Shown here one piece after another: positions 37,535 through 47,219 of a stretch of 55,794 nt of DNA (positions within the stretch are counted from its first letter, which is position 1; each line of letters starts with the position of its first letter). This stretch comes from Pseudomonadales bacterium (GTDB lineage Bacteria > Pseudomonadota > Gammaproteobacteria > Pseudomonadales > Azotimanducaceae). The translations under genes and the position numbers were made by a program. The stretch lies in the NCBI GenBank assembly GCA_019090615.1, contig JAHRVQ010000043.1, positions 1 through 55,794 of the forward strand, given 5' to 3'. Below the pieces are notes generated by a model. That model was not told the origin of the DNA. It worked only from the letters and a program-made list of their open reading frames with translations, and ran no database searches.

Positions 37535-38487
37535 TATGAATAACCAATCTGGCGGTTAGTTTTTTGACCCAACGAATCAAATACCTGGGTTTCGGATGGG
37601 GTCGTAGAATTTCGCCATTTCTCATCAAGACGAATAACAATAGAATCCTCGTTCCTCATTCTGTTACCAACGATATGGTGCTCTGACTGTTTCAAATTAA
37701 TATTTGACCAATCCATCGATAAAGGATCTATGCTCAACCAGCTACAAATTTGATCAAGAATACTGCCGGTTTGTGCACACAATTGCTCGTATTGGAAAGT
37801 AAACACCTTGTCATCGGCAAATTTTTGAACCAGATAATCCATCTGTTTTATGGTACTTACCCATTCTTTCACTGCACCGGTATGGTCCACTGGATTCCTT
37901 GGCTTCAGTCTTCTGGAATGGCATTGAGCGCGACCATTACGAAACATTCTTATGACATAAATATTGTACAAACCTGATGCTTGATAATAGAGCAGCCTCT
38001 GCGGGTCTTTAGACCCATCGAGAAATAAATCACCTTTCTGTAAGCCGCATATTTTCTCAATTATAAACCGGTTCTTTTGCGTAATCTGCTGATATTCTTT
38101 CGCCAGAGACGGTATAAGAGCGATTGATTTTTCGCGCAGGAATTCAAACAACCCACCTCTTACCTGCGCACCCAAAATTCGATTACTGAGCGCATGCCTG
38201 GAACCAAAATGGGTACCGAAGTTGGACAATGAGAACGCTTCACCCTGCTGCGCCATATCTTTCGATAACTGACGCCAAAAATTGCACGCTAATAATTTTT
38301 CACCACAGGAACAGGAATATTCATCAACTGACCCCATCGCTGTGGCTTTTAATTCGCCGATGGTTGAGATCCGAGGGTGCTGAGCCAGCATCATGGTTAA
38401 AAGAGTCGAACCAGAAAAACTCGGGGAAAGGATATATATTAACGACGGTCGTTCACTATTTTCTTTTTTTGATTCCAACATGGCCAT
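37534..38487 (-). CDS. Sulfotransferase, Sulfotransfer_3-like
   Basis: A 317-residue protein. The PAPS loop reads SPSFSGSTLLTMMLA (about 21-35), and VIRMFRNGRAQCHSR matches the 3'-phosphate-binding Arg/Ser segment. It differs clearly in sequence from its downstream neighbour, so the two are not a recent duplication. Cytoplasmic; the acceptor is probably a sugar or lipid glycan given the neighbouring glycosyltransferase and GalE. Start ATG 38487, an MAM beginning in which the second ATG at 38481 is also possible. No ribosome-binding site is obvious. Confidence 0.87.
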   Translation of the reverse strand: MAMLESKKENSERPSLIYILSPSFSGSTLLTMMLAQHPRISTIGELKATAMGSVDEYSCSCGEKLLACNFWRQLSKDMAQQGEAFSLSNFGTHFGSRHALSNRILGAQVRGGLFEFLREKSIALIPSLAKEYQQITQKNRFIIEKICGLQKGDLFLDGSKDPQRLLYYQASGLYNIYVIRMFRNGRAQCHSRRLKPRNPVDHTGAVKEWVSTIKQMDYLVQKFADDKVFTFQYEQLCAQTGSILDQICSWLSIDPLSMDWSNINLKQSEHHIVGNRMRNEDSIVIRLDEKWRNSTTPSETQVFDSLGQKTNRQIGYS

Positions 38488-39098
38488 AATCAGCTAAATT
38501 TCTTCTCATCTTTTAAGCAACATAGCAGGTATTTAACTAATAATTTTACGTCGGCTCCACGCTGCTAACGCTTACAACCAATATGACTTATTAATTCTCA
38601 CTGGTAAGCGCTCACCTCACCGCCAGAATCCCAACAAGAAGCTATAGTATAAACCTGTCTTGCGAATTTTTCACGTTAAAAATGATACCCGAATCCCCAG
38701 ATAGGAGTCCGTGTTGGCCTAGAGTTATCTATCAGGGCAAACTTGAATCGTTTTAGTCAAAAAAGTGTTCTCGGCACAGCCGTTCACCATACCTGTCTTG
38801 CCGATCTCGGCTAGACAGGCGACAGTAGAAACGTCTGGTGCAAATAGCACGCTCTTCGGCTAGCACACTCTCGACTAAGGTTCGGTTTTTCTCCCGCCAT
38901 GTCTTTGCTTTTTATGTCGATAAGCAGCCACCATTTTCGACACGATGTTCTATTGCTCAGTGTTTGATATAGATATCAACGAATTGCTGTGGTTCGTATC
39001 CAACCCGGGTTTAATTAGCGTCCTTAGATAATTTACCACGACCCGTTGTTGGTTCGACGATCTCATCAGGATCACGGACTGAACTCAACGCCGCTCCC
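38488..39098. other. 611-base spacer, possible gene remnant
   Basis: Minus-strand frames here are broken by stops within 20-50 codons and I do not recognise them, although one stretch (about 38740-38950) has an amino-acid texture of decayed coding sequence. It could be a pseudogene fragment or chance. It separates the sulfotransferase and amidohydrolase genes. No tRNA or terminator seen. Confidence 0.35.
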
Positions 39099-40829
39099 TT
39101 AAGCCCCAAGACGCCCATAATTCCCCTTTATAACCTCGCCAGAATAGACGCCTGTGGATTTACCGTTTCGCATCACAACCTGGCCATTAACAATGGTAGC
39201 TGAAATACCGGTGGCTTTTTGTACCAACCGGCGGGCACCGCCGGGCAAATCATGTTCCACCGTGGGCAATAGCGGGCCAACCGTATCAGGGTCAAACAAC
39301 ACCAGGTCAGCCTTATAACCGGGCCTCAACAATCCCCTGTCTGGCAGTTCCCAGGCCGAAGCTACATCAAAAGTAATCATTCTAACCGCCTGTTCAAGGC
39401 TAAAGGCCTGTTTATCCCTGACCCAATGACTCAACAAATAGCTTTGCAGCGACGAACCCATCTCCTGCCCTACATGTGCCCCTGAATCTGAAAAAGTGGC
39501 CACGGTATGCGGGTGGCGTAATAAACCCAGCACATCTTCTTCGATTTCATTGGCGATTGGTTGTAAAAAGAATTGCTCAAAATCAGTTTCCAGAATTAGA
39601 TCGATCATGACTTCAACTGGATGCTGATTTCGTTCACTGGCAAGCTGGGCCACACTCGGGTCAGTCCAGTCACCTTGCCGTAACACCCAGAGCGCATCAT
39701 AGTCTGGTTTTCGCGGATCATTAGTGGATGCAGCCCCACCCTGAAATACCGCATCTTTGGGCTTCATATTGGCTTCATCAGCGATTAATATTTGCCGCAT
39801 TTCTGGATCCATCAATTGTTGGCGCTGTGCTTCACGCGGTAAAGCACGTAACGCTTGCCAACTTTCGAGCTGATCAAAAGGCATATTAGAATTGAAGGAA
39901 AAAAGCACGCTTAACGGTCGCGTCGCTGCCTGACCAAACATTCGACCACCGGCTGCAATAGTTTGTTCTATATAATCAGTATGTCGATGCCAGCGACCCA
40001 GGGCATTTTTACTGGTTAAGGTACCAAAGGTCACAGGCCTGCCAGTGCGTATCGCCAAAGCCTGCAATTGGCCAAGATAAGTTCGCCTTGCCTGACGGTC
40101 GTTAGATATTTCGGCTGATATTTCAAAGATGCCAGTATTAACCTCAGCAAGCACATCCACCAGTGCATCAATTTCAGACCAGTCTGCTACTCTACTGGCT
40201 ACCGGCGCGCCATCAGGTGTTACATGGGTATGAGTACGTGAACTTGAGAAACCCACCGCTCCCGCCTGCATTGCCTCTCGGACCGCCTGCTGCATTTGCT
40301 TGAGTTCATCTGGCGAAGCATGTGCCTGTTCCAGCGCCCGCTCACCCATGGTATACATGCGCAGTGCCGAATGACCAATATAAGCGCCGTAATTCATGCC
40401 TTTCGGCAGCGCTTCAAGCACCTCAAGATACTCAGGAAAAGTCTCCCAGTCCCAGTTGACGCCGGCAAGCATTGCTTTAACGGGTATATCTTCAACCGAT
40501 TCAAGACATTCAGCAAACCATTGACGCTCTTCTGGCTTACAGGGGGCAAGGGTAAAACCACAATTCCCCATTATTACGCTGGTAACACCGTGGAAGCAGG
40601 AACAACTGCCCATCTTATCCCAGCTTACCTGCGCATCCATGTGGGTATGACCGTCAATAAAACCTGGCGCAACCACCAGCCCTTCAGCATCAATAATCTC
40701 GTTAGCCTGCCGATTGATACGGCCAACTTCTATAATTCTACCACCCGCCACAGCGATGTCAGCTCGATATTTCGGCGCACCCGAACCGTCTACAACAATT
40801 CCATTTCGTATCAACAAATCCAGCTTCAT
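39099..40829 (-). CDS. D-aminoacylase-like amidohydrolase
   Basis: A 576-residue paralogue of the 22837-24543 protein, with the same metal-ligand pattern at the same residue numbers: His61, His63 (DGHTHMDAQ), Cys90 (MGNCGFTLAPC), and SDSGAHVGQ. Where the other protein has FGQAHSRALNV, this one has FGQAATRPLSV, so a His is lost there. Start ATG with ACGGAG upstream. It lies 113 bases downstream of the amidohydrolase at 40943-42070, same strand, so the two may form an operon. The natural substrate is unknown. Confidence 0.88.
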   Translation of the reverse strand: MKLDLLIRNGIVVDGSGAPKYRADIAVAGGRIIEVGRINRQANEIIDAEGLVVAPGFIDGHTHMDAQVSWDKMGSCSCFHGVTSVIMGNCGFTLAPCKPEERQWFAECLESVEDIPVKAMLAGVNWDWETFPEYLEVLEALPKGMNYGAYIGHSALRMYTMGERALEQAHASPDELKQMQQAVREAMQAGAVGFSSSRTHTHVTPDGAPVASRVADWSEIDALVDVLAEVNTGIFEISAEISNDRQARRTYLGQLQALAIRTGRPVTFGTLTSKNALGRWHRHTDYIEQTIAAGGRMFGQAATRPLSVLFSFNSNMPFDQLESWQALRALPREAQRQQLMDPEMRQILIADEANMKPKDAVFQGGAASTNDPRKPDYDALWVLRQGDWTDPSVAQLASERNQHPVEVMIDLILETDFEQFFLQPIANEIEEDVLGLLRHPHTVATFSDSGAHVGQEMGSSLQSYLLSHWVRDKQAFSLEQAVRMITFDVASAWELPDRGLLRPGYKADLVLFDPDTVGPLLPTVEHDLPGGARRLVQKATGISATIVNGQVVMRNGKSTGVYSGEVIKGNYGRLGA

Positions 40830-40942
40830 GTTTTGGCTCCGTGTTTTTGCCTGTTTCTTTTATGTCATCTTTTAAGCAATCTCTTCTTCGCTCTCTTTCT
40901 CGACCTTTATTGCCATCTTCTTGTGCCAGGTCAAAAAATACA

Positions 40943-42070
40943 TTATAAACCGTATAACGTCGCACTATTATCCCAGAGGATACGTCGCTGACTGGCTTCC
41001 GCTATCGGCAATTTCAAAAAGTTATCGATAGCATGGGGGTAGGCAGAATCGTCATGGGGCCAGTCTGTTGACAGAACCAGGTTTGCATCACCCTGTTTAG
41101 CAATCACCTGCACGGCTAATTCTTCATCGGGCTCTATTGATACATAACAATGTCGCGCAAACAGCTCAGACGGCAGTTCTGTCTGACCAAATAACTCCGC
41201 ATCGCCCCATTTTTCCCAGCGTTCATCCAAAGCCCACAACCACCAGGATAACCAGGAACAATTGCCTTCAAGAAAGGCCATTCTAAGGCGAGGATAACGA
41301 CTTAGCACACCACCGGTGAGAACCGCACCCAAGGCCAGCATCATTTCTACTGGCTGTCCGGCGGCATGGCCTAATACCAGATTATCATGATATCGGTTGG
41401 CCAGGTGGTCGGTATAGGCTGCATGGTTACCATGAAAAGATATCGCCACATTATATTCCTCAGCTGCTGCCCACAGTGGATCATAATATCGATCATATAG
41501 CTGGCGCTGATTAAGTGGCTGCGAAGGCAATACCCAGGTAATTGCACCAAGCGACTCTGAGGCAAATTTGGCCTCTTCTAAGGCGCAATTAATATCATGC
41601 AAAGGTATAAGTGCCGCCACTTTTAAGCGGGCCGAGTCTGCCGCGCAAAAATCTGCCAACCAACGGTTATAGGCGCGACTAAGGGCCGCTGCAAATCGCG
41701 GATCCTGACCATCAATACCAATGGTATGAGAAGCCCAGGATCTGAACACCACCGCAATATCAATACCCTCGACGTCCATTGCCGCAAGCATTGCCTCCGG
41801 CTTAGTGACACCCATGACTTGCTTCTCTTCCGGCCTTGTTTCTATCATACGATCAGCGGCATTACGCATCCGCAGACCCCAGGCACGTTGGCGTTCAGGC
41901 CGGTCAATATGGGGCGGCATAATATAATTGCCCACCTCGCAGATCGCACCTGGCACGTCACTAGGGGCTGGTGCCTGATCACGAAATTCCGGATCGATAT
42001 AATCCCGCCACAGGCCTAGAGGTTCTATCACATGAAGATCGCTATCGATTATTCGATAATCCCGTTTCAT
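40943..42070 (-). CDS. Metal-dependent amidohydrolase, TIM-barrel (Amidohydro_2 type)
   Basis: A 375-residue protein of the amidohydrolase-2 group, which includes decarboxylases and ring hydrolases. The N-terminal DSDLHVIEP (His13) and the segment SFHGNHAAYTDH are metal-site candidates; STDWPHDDSAYPHA near residue 340 holds the conserved Asp. These enzymes often decarboxylate aromatic acids or open rings, and occur in aromatic or terpenoid degradation clusters. AGGGAAG precedes the ATG. A similar-direction amidohydrolase follows; upstream is the divergent CoA transferase gene. Confidence 0.85.
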   Translation of the reverse strand: MKRDYRIIDSDLHVIEPLGLWRDYIDPEFRDQAPAPSDVPGAICEVGNYIMPPHIDRPERQRAWGLRMRNAADRMIETRPEEKQVMGVTKPEAMLAAMDVEGIDIAVVFRSWASHTIGIDGQDPRFAAALSRAYNRWLADFCAADSARLKVAALIPLHDINCALEEAKFASESLGAITWVLPSQPLNQRQLYDRYYDPLWAAAEEYNVAISFHGNHAAYTDHLANRYHDNLVLGHAAGQPVEMMLALGAVLTGGVLSRYPRLRMAFLEGNCSWLSWWLWALDERWEKWGDAELFGQTELPSELFARHCYVSIEPDEELAVQVIAKQGDANLVLSTDWPHDDSAYPHAIDNFLKLPIAEASQRRILWDNSATLYGL

Positions 42071-42440
42071 CCCGGCTTCCCTATTTCAAATGTATTTTTG
42101 TGCTGGTATTTTTTGATCAATATATTAACACTGATTTGTCACCACTCATCTCACCTTCCTTTTCCATTCCTTTGCTACGCCATTTTTTTGCAATCCAAAA
42201 TAAACAAGGAACGTGGCAAGCCAGGCCGTTAATCCATGACAAACCTGCGCGTCAAACCTAACATCAATAACCACCTCAAAGCCATGCCTTACAGGAATAA
42301 AACCACCGAAGTTAACTTGCCTGCCTCACCTACAGTTGTATATTGTATCGCTACTGAGGGGCCTTATATTTTCCCCATAGGTAAATATGTTAACTCTGTA
42401 GAACCACAAAAATACTAACAATTCAGACGGATATAGCAGC
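42071..42440. other. 370-base divergent spacer
   Basis: Between the amidohydrolase (minus) and CoA transferase (plus). Short open frames on the plus strand lack family resemblance. No clear promoter boxes or terminator seen. Confidence 0.35.
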
Positions 42441-43649
42441 ATGGCAAGGGCATTCGAAGACATTACGGTGATCGATTTTTCTCAGGTACTGGCAGGCCCG
42501 GTAGCCACCCAACAACTTGCATTTCTGGGCGCCAACGTTATCAAGGTTGAAACCCCGGAAACTGGCGAGAGCGGCCGTTATATTCGCGCCGCAACCGATC
42601 CTTCACCCGAGGGCATGGGCGCCATTTATTTATCAGCTAACGCAGGTAAACGTTCCATAACCATAGACCTCAAACACCCTGCCGCAAAACAACTACTGAC
42701 AACAATGATTGAACAGGCAGATGTCATTGTGCAGAACTTTAAATCTGGCGTAATAGACCGCTTAGGGTTCGGTTATAAAGCCATGTCGGCTATCAACCCT
42801 GGACTGATATATTGCTCTATTTCTGGCTACGGACAACATGGGCCCAGGGCTAACGCTGCCGCCTATGACCCGGCTGTGCAGGGTGCGTCTGGCATGATGC
42901 AATTAATCGGCACCGATACCTCCGGGCCACTGCGCACCGGTTTTCCGTTGGTGGATATGACCACTGGGCTAAATGCCGCCATCGCTATCAGCGGTGCGCT
43001 CTACCGCCGCAAGGTTTCCGGCAAAGGCCAGTTTATAGATGTTGCCATGCTAGATTGCGCCATGTCGCTACTCTCCCCCAGTTACATGGCCTACATGCGC
43101 AGCGGTATTGAACCGGCATTACTTGGCAATCAATCTCAACTCCGGGTACCCACAGCCGATGCCTTTCCAACAGCTGACGGCTATATACAAATTACTGCGT
43201 TTAGCGACAACCAGGTCACGGCGTTGTGCACCGTATTAGGGATAGCCGACATCCTAAAGCAACCTCGTTTCAGCACCCAGCAACATAGAACCAATAATCT
43301 TAAGGCCATGCAGGCGCTATTAACGGAGGCCTTCAAGGCCGACACCGCGCTCGAATGGGAACGCCGCATGGGAGAACATAACGTACCTGCAAGTGCTGTA
43401 CTTTCATTTCCCCAGGCATTAGAACAGGAACAACTACAGCATCGAGATTTTATTGTAGAGACCAGTAGCCCGCAGGGCTTTGACGCGCCTATTAGCGTAT
43501 TTAATGCCCCCTATGACACCTCAGAAGACGGGCCAAAAGCCGACCGGCCTCCGCCTGGGATCGGCGAACATTGTGATGAAATCCTGGCTGAATTTGGTTT
43601 TGAACAGCGCCAGATTCAAGCCCTGCGCGCTGACGATGTAATCGGTTAA
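42441..43649 (+). CDS. CaiB/BaiF-family (type III) CoA transferase
   Basis: A 402-residue enzyme. Catalytic Asp172 lies in FPLVDMTTGLNA. The N-terminal IDFSQVLAGPVATQQLAFLGANVIKVE (given in parts: IDFSQVLAGPVATQQ, GANVIKVE) is the family start. It is divergent from the amidohydrolases and followed 181 bases later by an HSL-type esterase on the same strand. Ribosome-binding site weak. It probably activates a carboxylic acid for further breakdown, with the neighbouring hydrolases preparing or processing it. Confidence 0.92.
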   Translation: MARAFEDITVIDFSQVLAGPVATQQLAFLGANVIKVETPETGESGRYIRAATDPSPEGMGAIYLSANAGKRSITIDLKHPAAKQLLTTMIEQADVIVQNFKSGVIDRLGFGYKAMSAINPGLIYCSISGYGQHGPRANAAAYDPAVQGASGMMQLIGTDTSGPLRTGFPLVDMTTGLNAAIAISGALYRRKVSGKGQFIDVAMLDCAMSLLSPSYMAYMRSGIEPALLGNQSQLRVPTADAFPTADGYIQITAFSDNQVTALCTVLGIADILKQPRFSTQQHRTNNLKAMQALLTEAFKADTALEWERRMGEHNVPASAVLSFPQALEQEQLQHRDFIVETSSPQGFDAPISVFNAPYDTSEDGPKADRPPPGIGEHCDEILAEFGFEQRQIQALRADDVIG

Positions 43650-43785
43650 AGGACCCACAAATTTTGTCGAAGAGGCAAAAATAATTTTACCCAGCTTGTA
43701 AACCAGATGCCTGACCCTGGAGCAGTACGGCCATGATTTTCATTCTTGCCTGATTTATATTACTGTTTGATGCCTAAGCCAAACA

Positions 43786-43818
43786 ATTAACCCAGACATT
43801 TAACCCAGACATTTAACC
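43786..43818. repeat. Tandem repeat, 13-base unit
   Basis: atttaacccagac occurs about two and a half times (first copy one base shorter, third truncated), ending 12 bases before the esterase ATG; the ribosome-binding site aaggaga follows directly. Confidence 0.7.
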
Positions 43819-43830
43819 AAGGAGAAAAAA

Positions 43831-44748
43831 ATGCCATCCGCAGAAACACAGGCAGTTTACGATCATATTCGAACCGTCATGCGTGGCGCTGGCGGTGACG
43901 GCGACCCTATCGGCGGCCTACGTCAATCTTTCGATGACTATGCGAAGGTCAGCGACGCAACCATGCAACTGACAGGTACAGTCACCAATCTGACCGTTAA
44001 GGGCATTCCCTGCGCCTGGCATCATCACGATGATAGCGATGAAGATCGCCGCCTTATGTATGTTCACGGCGGCGGATATATGGCAGGTGGGCTTTATTCT
44101 CACGGCGCATTAGCTTCGAGGTTATCCAAAGCAACCGGTTGTTGCGTACTGATGGTCGACTATCGTCTGGCACCAGAACATGCGTTCCCTGCCCCAGTTG
44201 AGGACGCAACCAGCGCTTTTAAATGGATGTTGGAAAATGGTCCTAATGGTCCATCAAAGGCCACAAAGAGTTTTATTTCTGGCGACAGCGCTGGCGGCGG
44301 CTTGACACTGGCAACCATGATGGCGCTGCGTGACGCTAACGACCCGCTGCCGACAGCAGGCATTCCGATATCTGCCTGGGCAGATTTGGCGCATACGGGT
44401 GAGACCATGAAAACCCGAGCAGAAATTGACCCTATTGCTGGGGGCGATGCCATGCAGGCACTGGTAGAAGCTTATTTACAGGGCGCAAATCCTCAGGATA
44501 CACCGCTGGCGTCACCTTTATACGGAAACTTTTCAAACTTACCGCCAATTTTATTCCACGTCGGCGATGCTGAAACACTATTAGATGATAGTCGCCGCTG
44601 TCACGAAAAAGCGCTCGCCGCAGGGGTAAAATCAGAACTTGAAGTTTGGGATGATATGCCCCATGTTTGGCACCTGTTCGCCCCTTACTTGCCTCAGGCG
44701 ACCCAGGCAATCAATAGAATCGGCGAGTATATCCGCAGTTTTTCCTGA
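43831..44748 (+). CDS. Alpha/beta hydrolase, hormone-sensitive-lipase (family IV) type
   Basis: A 305-residue esterase. Oxyanion-hole motif HGGG at 79-82, nucleophile Ser153 in GDSAGGG, likely acid Asp247 in GDAETLLDD and His278 in MPHVWHLF make a full triad. VDYRLAPEHAFPAP is the conserved HSL segment. Strong ribosome-binding site AAGGAG. No signal peptide, so cytoplasmic. It probably opens esters or lactones in the pathway of the surrounding CoA transferases. Confidence 0.93.
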   Translation: MPSAETQAVYDHIRTVMRGAGGDGDPIGGLRQSFDDYAKVSDATMQLTGTVTNLTVKGIPCAWHHHDDSDEDRRLMYVHGGGYMAGGLYSHGALASRLSKATGCCVLMVDYRLAPEHAFPAPVEDATSAFKWMLENGPNGPSKATKSFISGDSAGGGLTLATMMALRDANDPLPTAGIPISAWADLAHTGETMKTRAEIDPIAGGDAMQALVEAYLQGANPQDTPLASPLYGNFSNLPPILFHVGDAETLLDDSRRCHEKALAAGVKSELEVWDDMPHVWHLFAPYLPQATQAINRIGEYIRSFS

Positions 44749-44763
44749 AAATATTCAGCTTTA

Positions 44764-44794
44764 CGCAGTGAGCGTCACCAACATGCTCGCTGCG
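44764..44794 (+). terminator. Candidate terminator hairpin after the esterase gene
   Basis: Arms cgcagtgagc and gctcgctgcg form a 10-base GC-rich stem with one G-U pair and an 11-base loop, 16 bases after the stop. The following bases (gcactttac) are only weakly T-rich, so this is moderate support. Confidence 0.4.
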
Positions 44795-44802
44795 GCACTT
44801 TA

Positions 44803-44857
44803 CAATAAATAGCTGACAATAAATAGCTGACAATGAATAACTGACAATAAAAGCTGA
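44803..44857. repeat. Tandem repeat, four 14-base units
   Basis: caataaatagctga at 44803 and 44817 (identical), caatgaataactga at 44831 (two differences), and a 13-base copy at 44845. It lies between the esterase and the convergent SMP-30 gene, beyond a candidate terminator. Confidence 0.85.
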
Positions 44858-44905
44858 TCACGCATAGAAAATTACTCCCAGTTGATCTCATATAGCAGGC
44901 TCTGT

Positions 44906-45766
44906 TCAGGTTTGTAACTGTACTTTTGCGGCAGGCACCTCAAGACCAGAGACCGTAGTTTTAACCCTGTAAATTGACGCACCTTTTTCCGTACCGGTGC
45001 CTTCTGAACCAGTCACAATATAAAGGTCCTGCAAATCCGCACCACCAAAACACACGCTGGTACACATAGCCTGGGGGATTTCTATGAAATCAGCATCACT
45101 TGAATCTGCATTAAATACCGCCACACCCTGTCCGCCATCAGCCAGCGCTACCCATACTTTACCATCGACAGATACCACCAAACCGTCAGGTATGCCCTTT
45201 TTAACCTCAACAAATACTTCTTTTTTACCCAACGACCCATCTTCATGTACCGCATAACAATTGACAACTTTCCTGGGGGAGTCAGAATGATAGAGTATCT
45301 TGCCGTCAGGTGAAAAACCCAAACCGTTGGTCAAACGGATATCTGTAGCAACCTTACGGCTAGTGCCCTCAAGATCAATAAGATATAAATCGCCCGATTG
45401 TGGTTTACGGCCATCATCAAATACCGGGCTCGAGCCTAATGAACCGGCATAGATTCTACCTTTTGCATCTGTCGTTATATCGTTGTAGCCAACATTACCT
45501 GCTGCTTCATCGCGGTCCAACAAAATTACCGTATCCCCGCCAGCATAGGCTTTATAGGCAATATTCCTACCTGATACCACTAACCCGCCTGCAACATGAT
45601 GACTGATACCACCAATGCCTTTTCGATGCGGAAAAATCAGCCGAGTTTCACCTGCAGCATTCAGACCGTAGACGCCACCAAAAACCACATCACTAAATAT
45701 CAAGCCATTTTCCGCATCCCATATAGGGCCTTCGATCAGCCCATAGCCAGTTGCTAACTTTTCCAC
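44906..45766 (-). CDS. SMP-30/gluconolactonase-family protein
   Basis: A 286-residue six-bladed beta-propeller lactonase. Metal-site residues expected for the family are visible: Glu12 in IEGPIWD, Asn in RLTNGLGFSPDG and Asp in GIPDGLVVSVDG. It hydrolyses a lactone, with a divalent metal, in the cytoplasm; whether a sugar lactone or a catabolic intermediate is not known. Start GTG at 45766 is supported by AAGGAG eight bases upstream. It follows the CoA transferase at 45842 by 75 bases on the same strand and probably shares its transcript. Confidence 0.9.
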   Translation of the reverse strand: MEKLATGYGLIEGPIWDAENGLIFSDVVFGGVYGLNAAGETRLIFPHRKGIGGISHHVAGGLVVSGRNIAYKAYAGGDTVILLDRDEAAGNVGYNDITTDAKGRIYAGSLGSSPVFDDGRKPQSGDLYLIDLEGTSRKVATDIRLTNGLGFSPDGKILYHSDSPRKVVNCYAVHEDGSLGKKEVFVEVKKGIPDGLVVSVDGKVWVALADGGQGVAVFNADSSDADFIEIPQAMCTSVCFGGADLQDLYIVTGSEGTGTEKGASIYRVKTTVSGLEVPAAKVQLQT

Positions 45767-45841
45767 TCTGCTTGCTCCTTATACAATTTTTGTAGGCATT
45801 CCGAAAATACACGGCATAACGTCGCCTATAGTCATATACGC

Positions 45842-47032
45842 CTAAATTTCCGCGCCCAAAACACCCTTTTTAATCAACAGATCAATTTCATCGTTAGAAA
45901 AACCAGCCCATTCTGCGGCTATTTCTCGGCCGTGTTGACCAAGATCCGGCACAAAAGGTCGTATTCTTGCTTCGGATTCCTGAGCATGCAGCGGGCTATT
46001 CGGCACCAGAAAAACGCCTTCACCGTCATCAACCTCAACAATCCCGTCCCGCTCACGAACCACATCCTGATGAATTGACTCAAGCGGTGTTAAATAACGT
46101 GAGCAAGGACAACCGCCAGCACTAATAATATCTTCGCACTCCTGAGAACTCCTGGTTTGAGTCCAGCCTTCCACTTCTTTTAACAATAGGTCCCAATTTT
46201 TAGCACGATCCTCGGTATTCAACGGAAACCTTTCACGCCATTCCGGATGCCCAATAGCATTGAGTAGATCACGGTAGTTTTTACTCGAATTTGGTGCCAG
46301 AACCACAAAGCCATCAAGTGTTTGCAAGGGTTTATAAATGGTCCGCCCCTGTTGTGGAAACTGCGCCTCCTGTAACTCGTAGGCCAACATATTATGCATC
46401 ACGTCCAACAAAGCAATATCAAGCCGCTCGCCTCGACCGGTTTTTTCACGCCTAAATAACGCCGCACTAATCGCCCCCATCGCATGGGTGGCAGCCAGAT
46501 AATCGGCAGTGGCATTTGCGCCCTGCATAGGTTTTTCTGGTGACTCCAGGTAGGCCATATAGGCCAGGTCATAGCCACTGGCAGCATGAACAATTGGCGC
46601 ATAAGCGGCTCGCCCTCGGCCACTACCGATCTGACCATAACCTGATACCGAACAATAGATCAGGTCTGGCTTATATTTCACTACCTGCTCATAACCCAAA
46701 CCAAACTTATCCATAACACCGGGTCGAAAATTTTCTACCAGGACATCCGCACTGGCGATTAAATCAAGTACCAGGGCCACTCCACCTGGCTGTTTCAGGT
46801 CAACCACGACACTTTTTTTGCCGCAATTAAGCTGGCCAAAATAACTGCTCTTTTTATTTCGTTGTGGCGCTGCACCACGGAGCAAATCGCCCTTGGGGGA
46901 TTCTATCTTAACGACTTCAGCACCAATATCTGCCATTAACCGAGTGCTATAAGGCCCAGCAATATACATACTGAAGTCCAACACCCGAACCCCGTCTAAC
47001 GCACCCACAGTGCCTGACTTATCATTCCCCAT
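45842..47032 (-). CDS. CaiB/BaiF-family (type III) CoA transferase
   Basis: A 396-residue enzyme, a close paralogue of the 29525-30736 protein. Catalytic Asp177 lies in NATADYLAATHA. N-terminal ALDGVRVLDFSMYIAGP and GDLLRGAAPQR are recognisable. ATG 47032, preceded by AGGGG. The SMP-30 gene follows. The middle region, YGQIGSGRGRAAYAPI, corresponds to YGQHGPAEGYSAYAPI in the paralogue, so the two arose by duplication and diverged. Confidence 0.92.
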   Translation of the reverse strand: MGNDKSGTVGALDGVRVLDFSMYIAGPYSTRLMADIGAEVVKIESPKGDLLRGAAPQRNKKSSYFGQLNCGKKSVVVDLKQPGGVALVLDLIASADVLVENFRPGVMDKFGLGYEQVVKYKPDLIYCSVSGYGQIGSGRGRAAYAPIVHAASGYDLAYMAYLESPEKPMQGANATADYLAATHAMGAISAALFRREKTGRGERLDIALLDVMHNMLAYELQEAQFPQQGRTIYKPLQTLDGFVVLAPNSSKNYRDLLNAIGHPEWRERFPLNTEDRAKNWDLLLKEVEGWTQTRSSQECEDIISAGGCPCSRYLTPLESIHQDVVRERDGIVEVDDGEGVFLVPNSPLHAQESEARIRPFVPDLGQHGREIAAEWAGFSNDEIDLLIKKGVLGAEI

Positions 47033-47219
47033 GATTCACAATACCCCTAATAATAACTTTTCAACTTACGATGTTATTTTGACAAACATTTTCTTTTACA
47101 TCATACCCTTGAACAACCAGGCTCCTAAACCACATGCGCCTGGACACATTCCCTGGTCAAATTTCCCTTAAAAATCGTCTGCTTACATTTTGAGCCTGGC
47201 GATCTAACTCAAACGCAAG

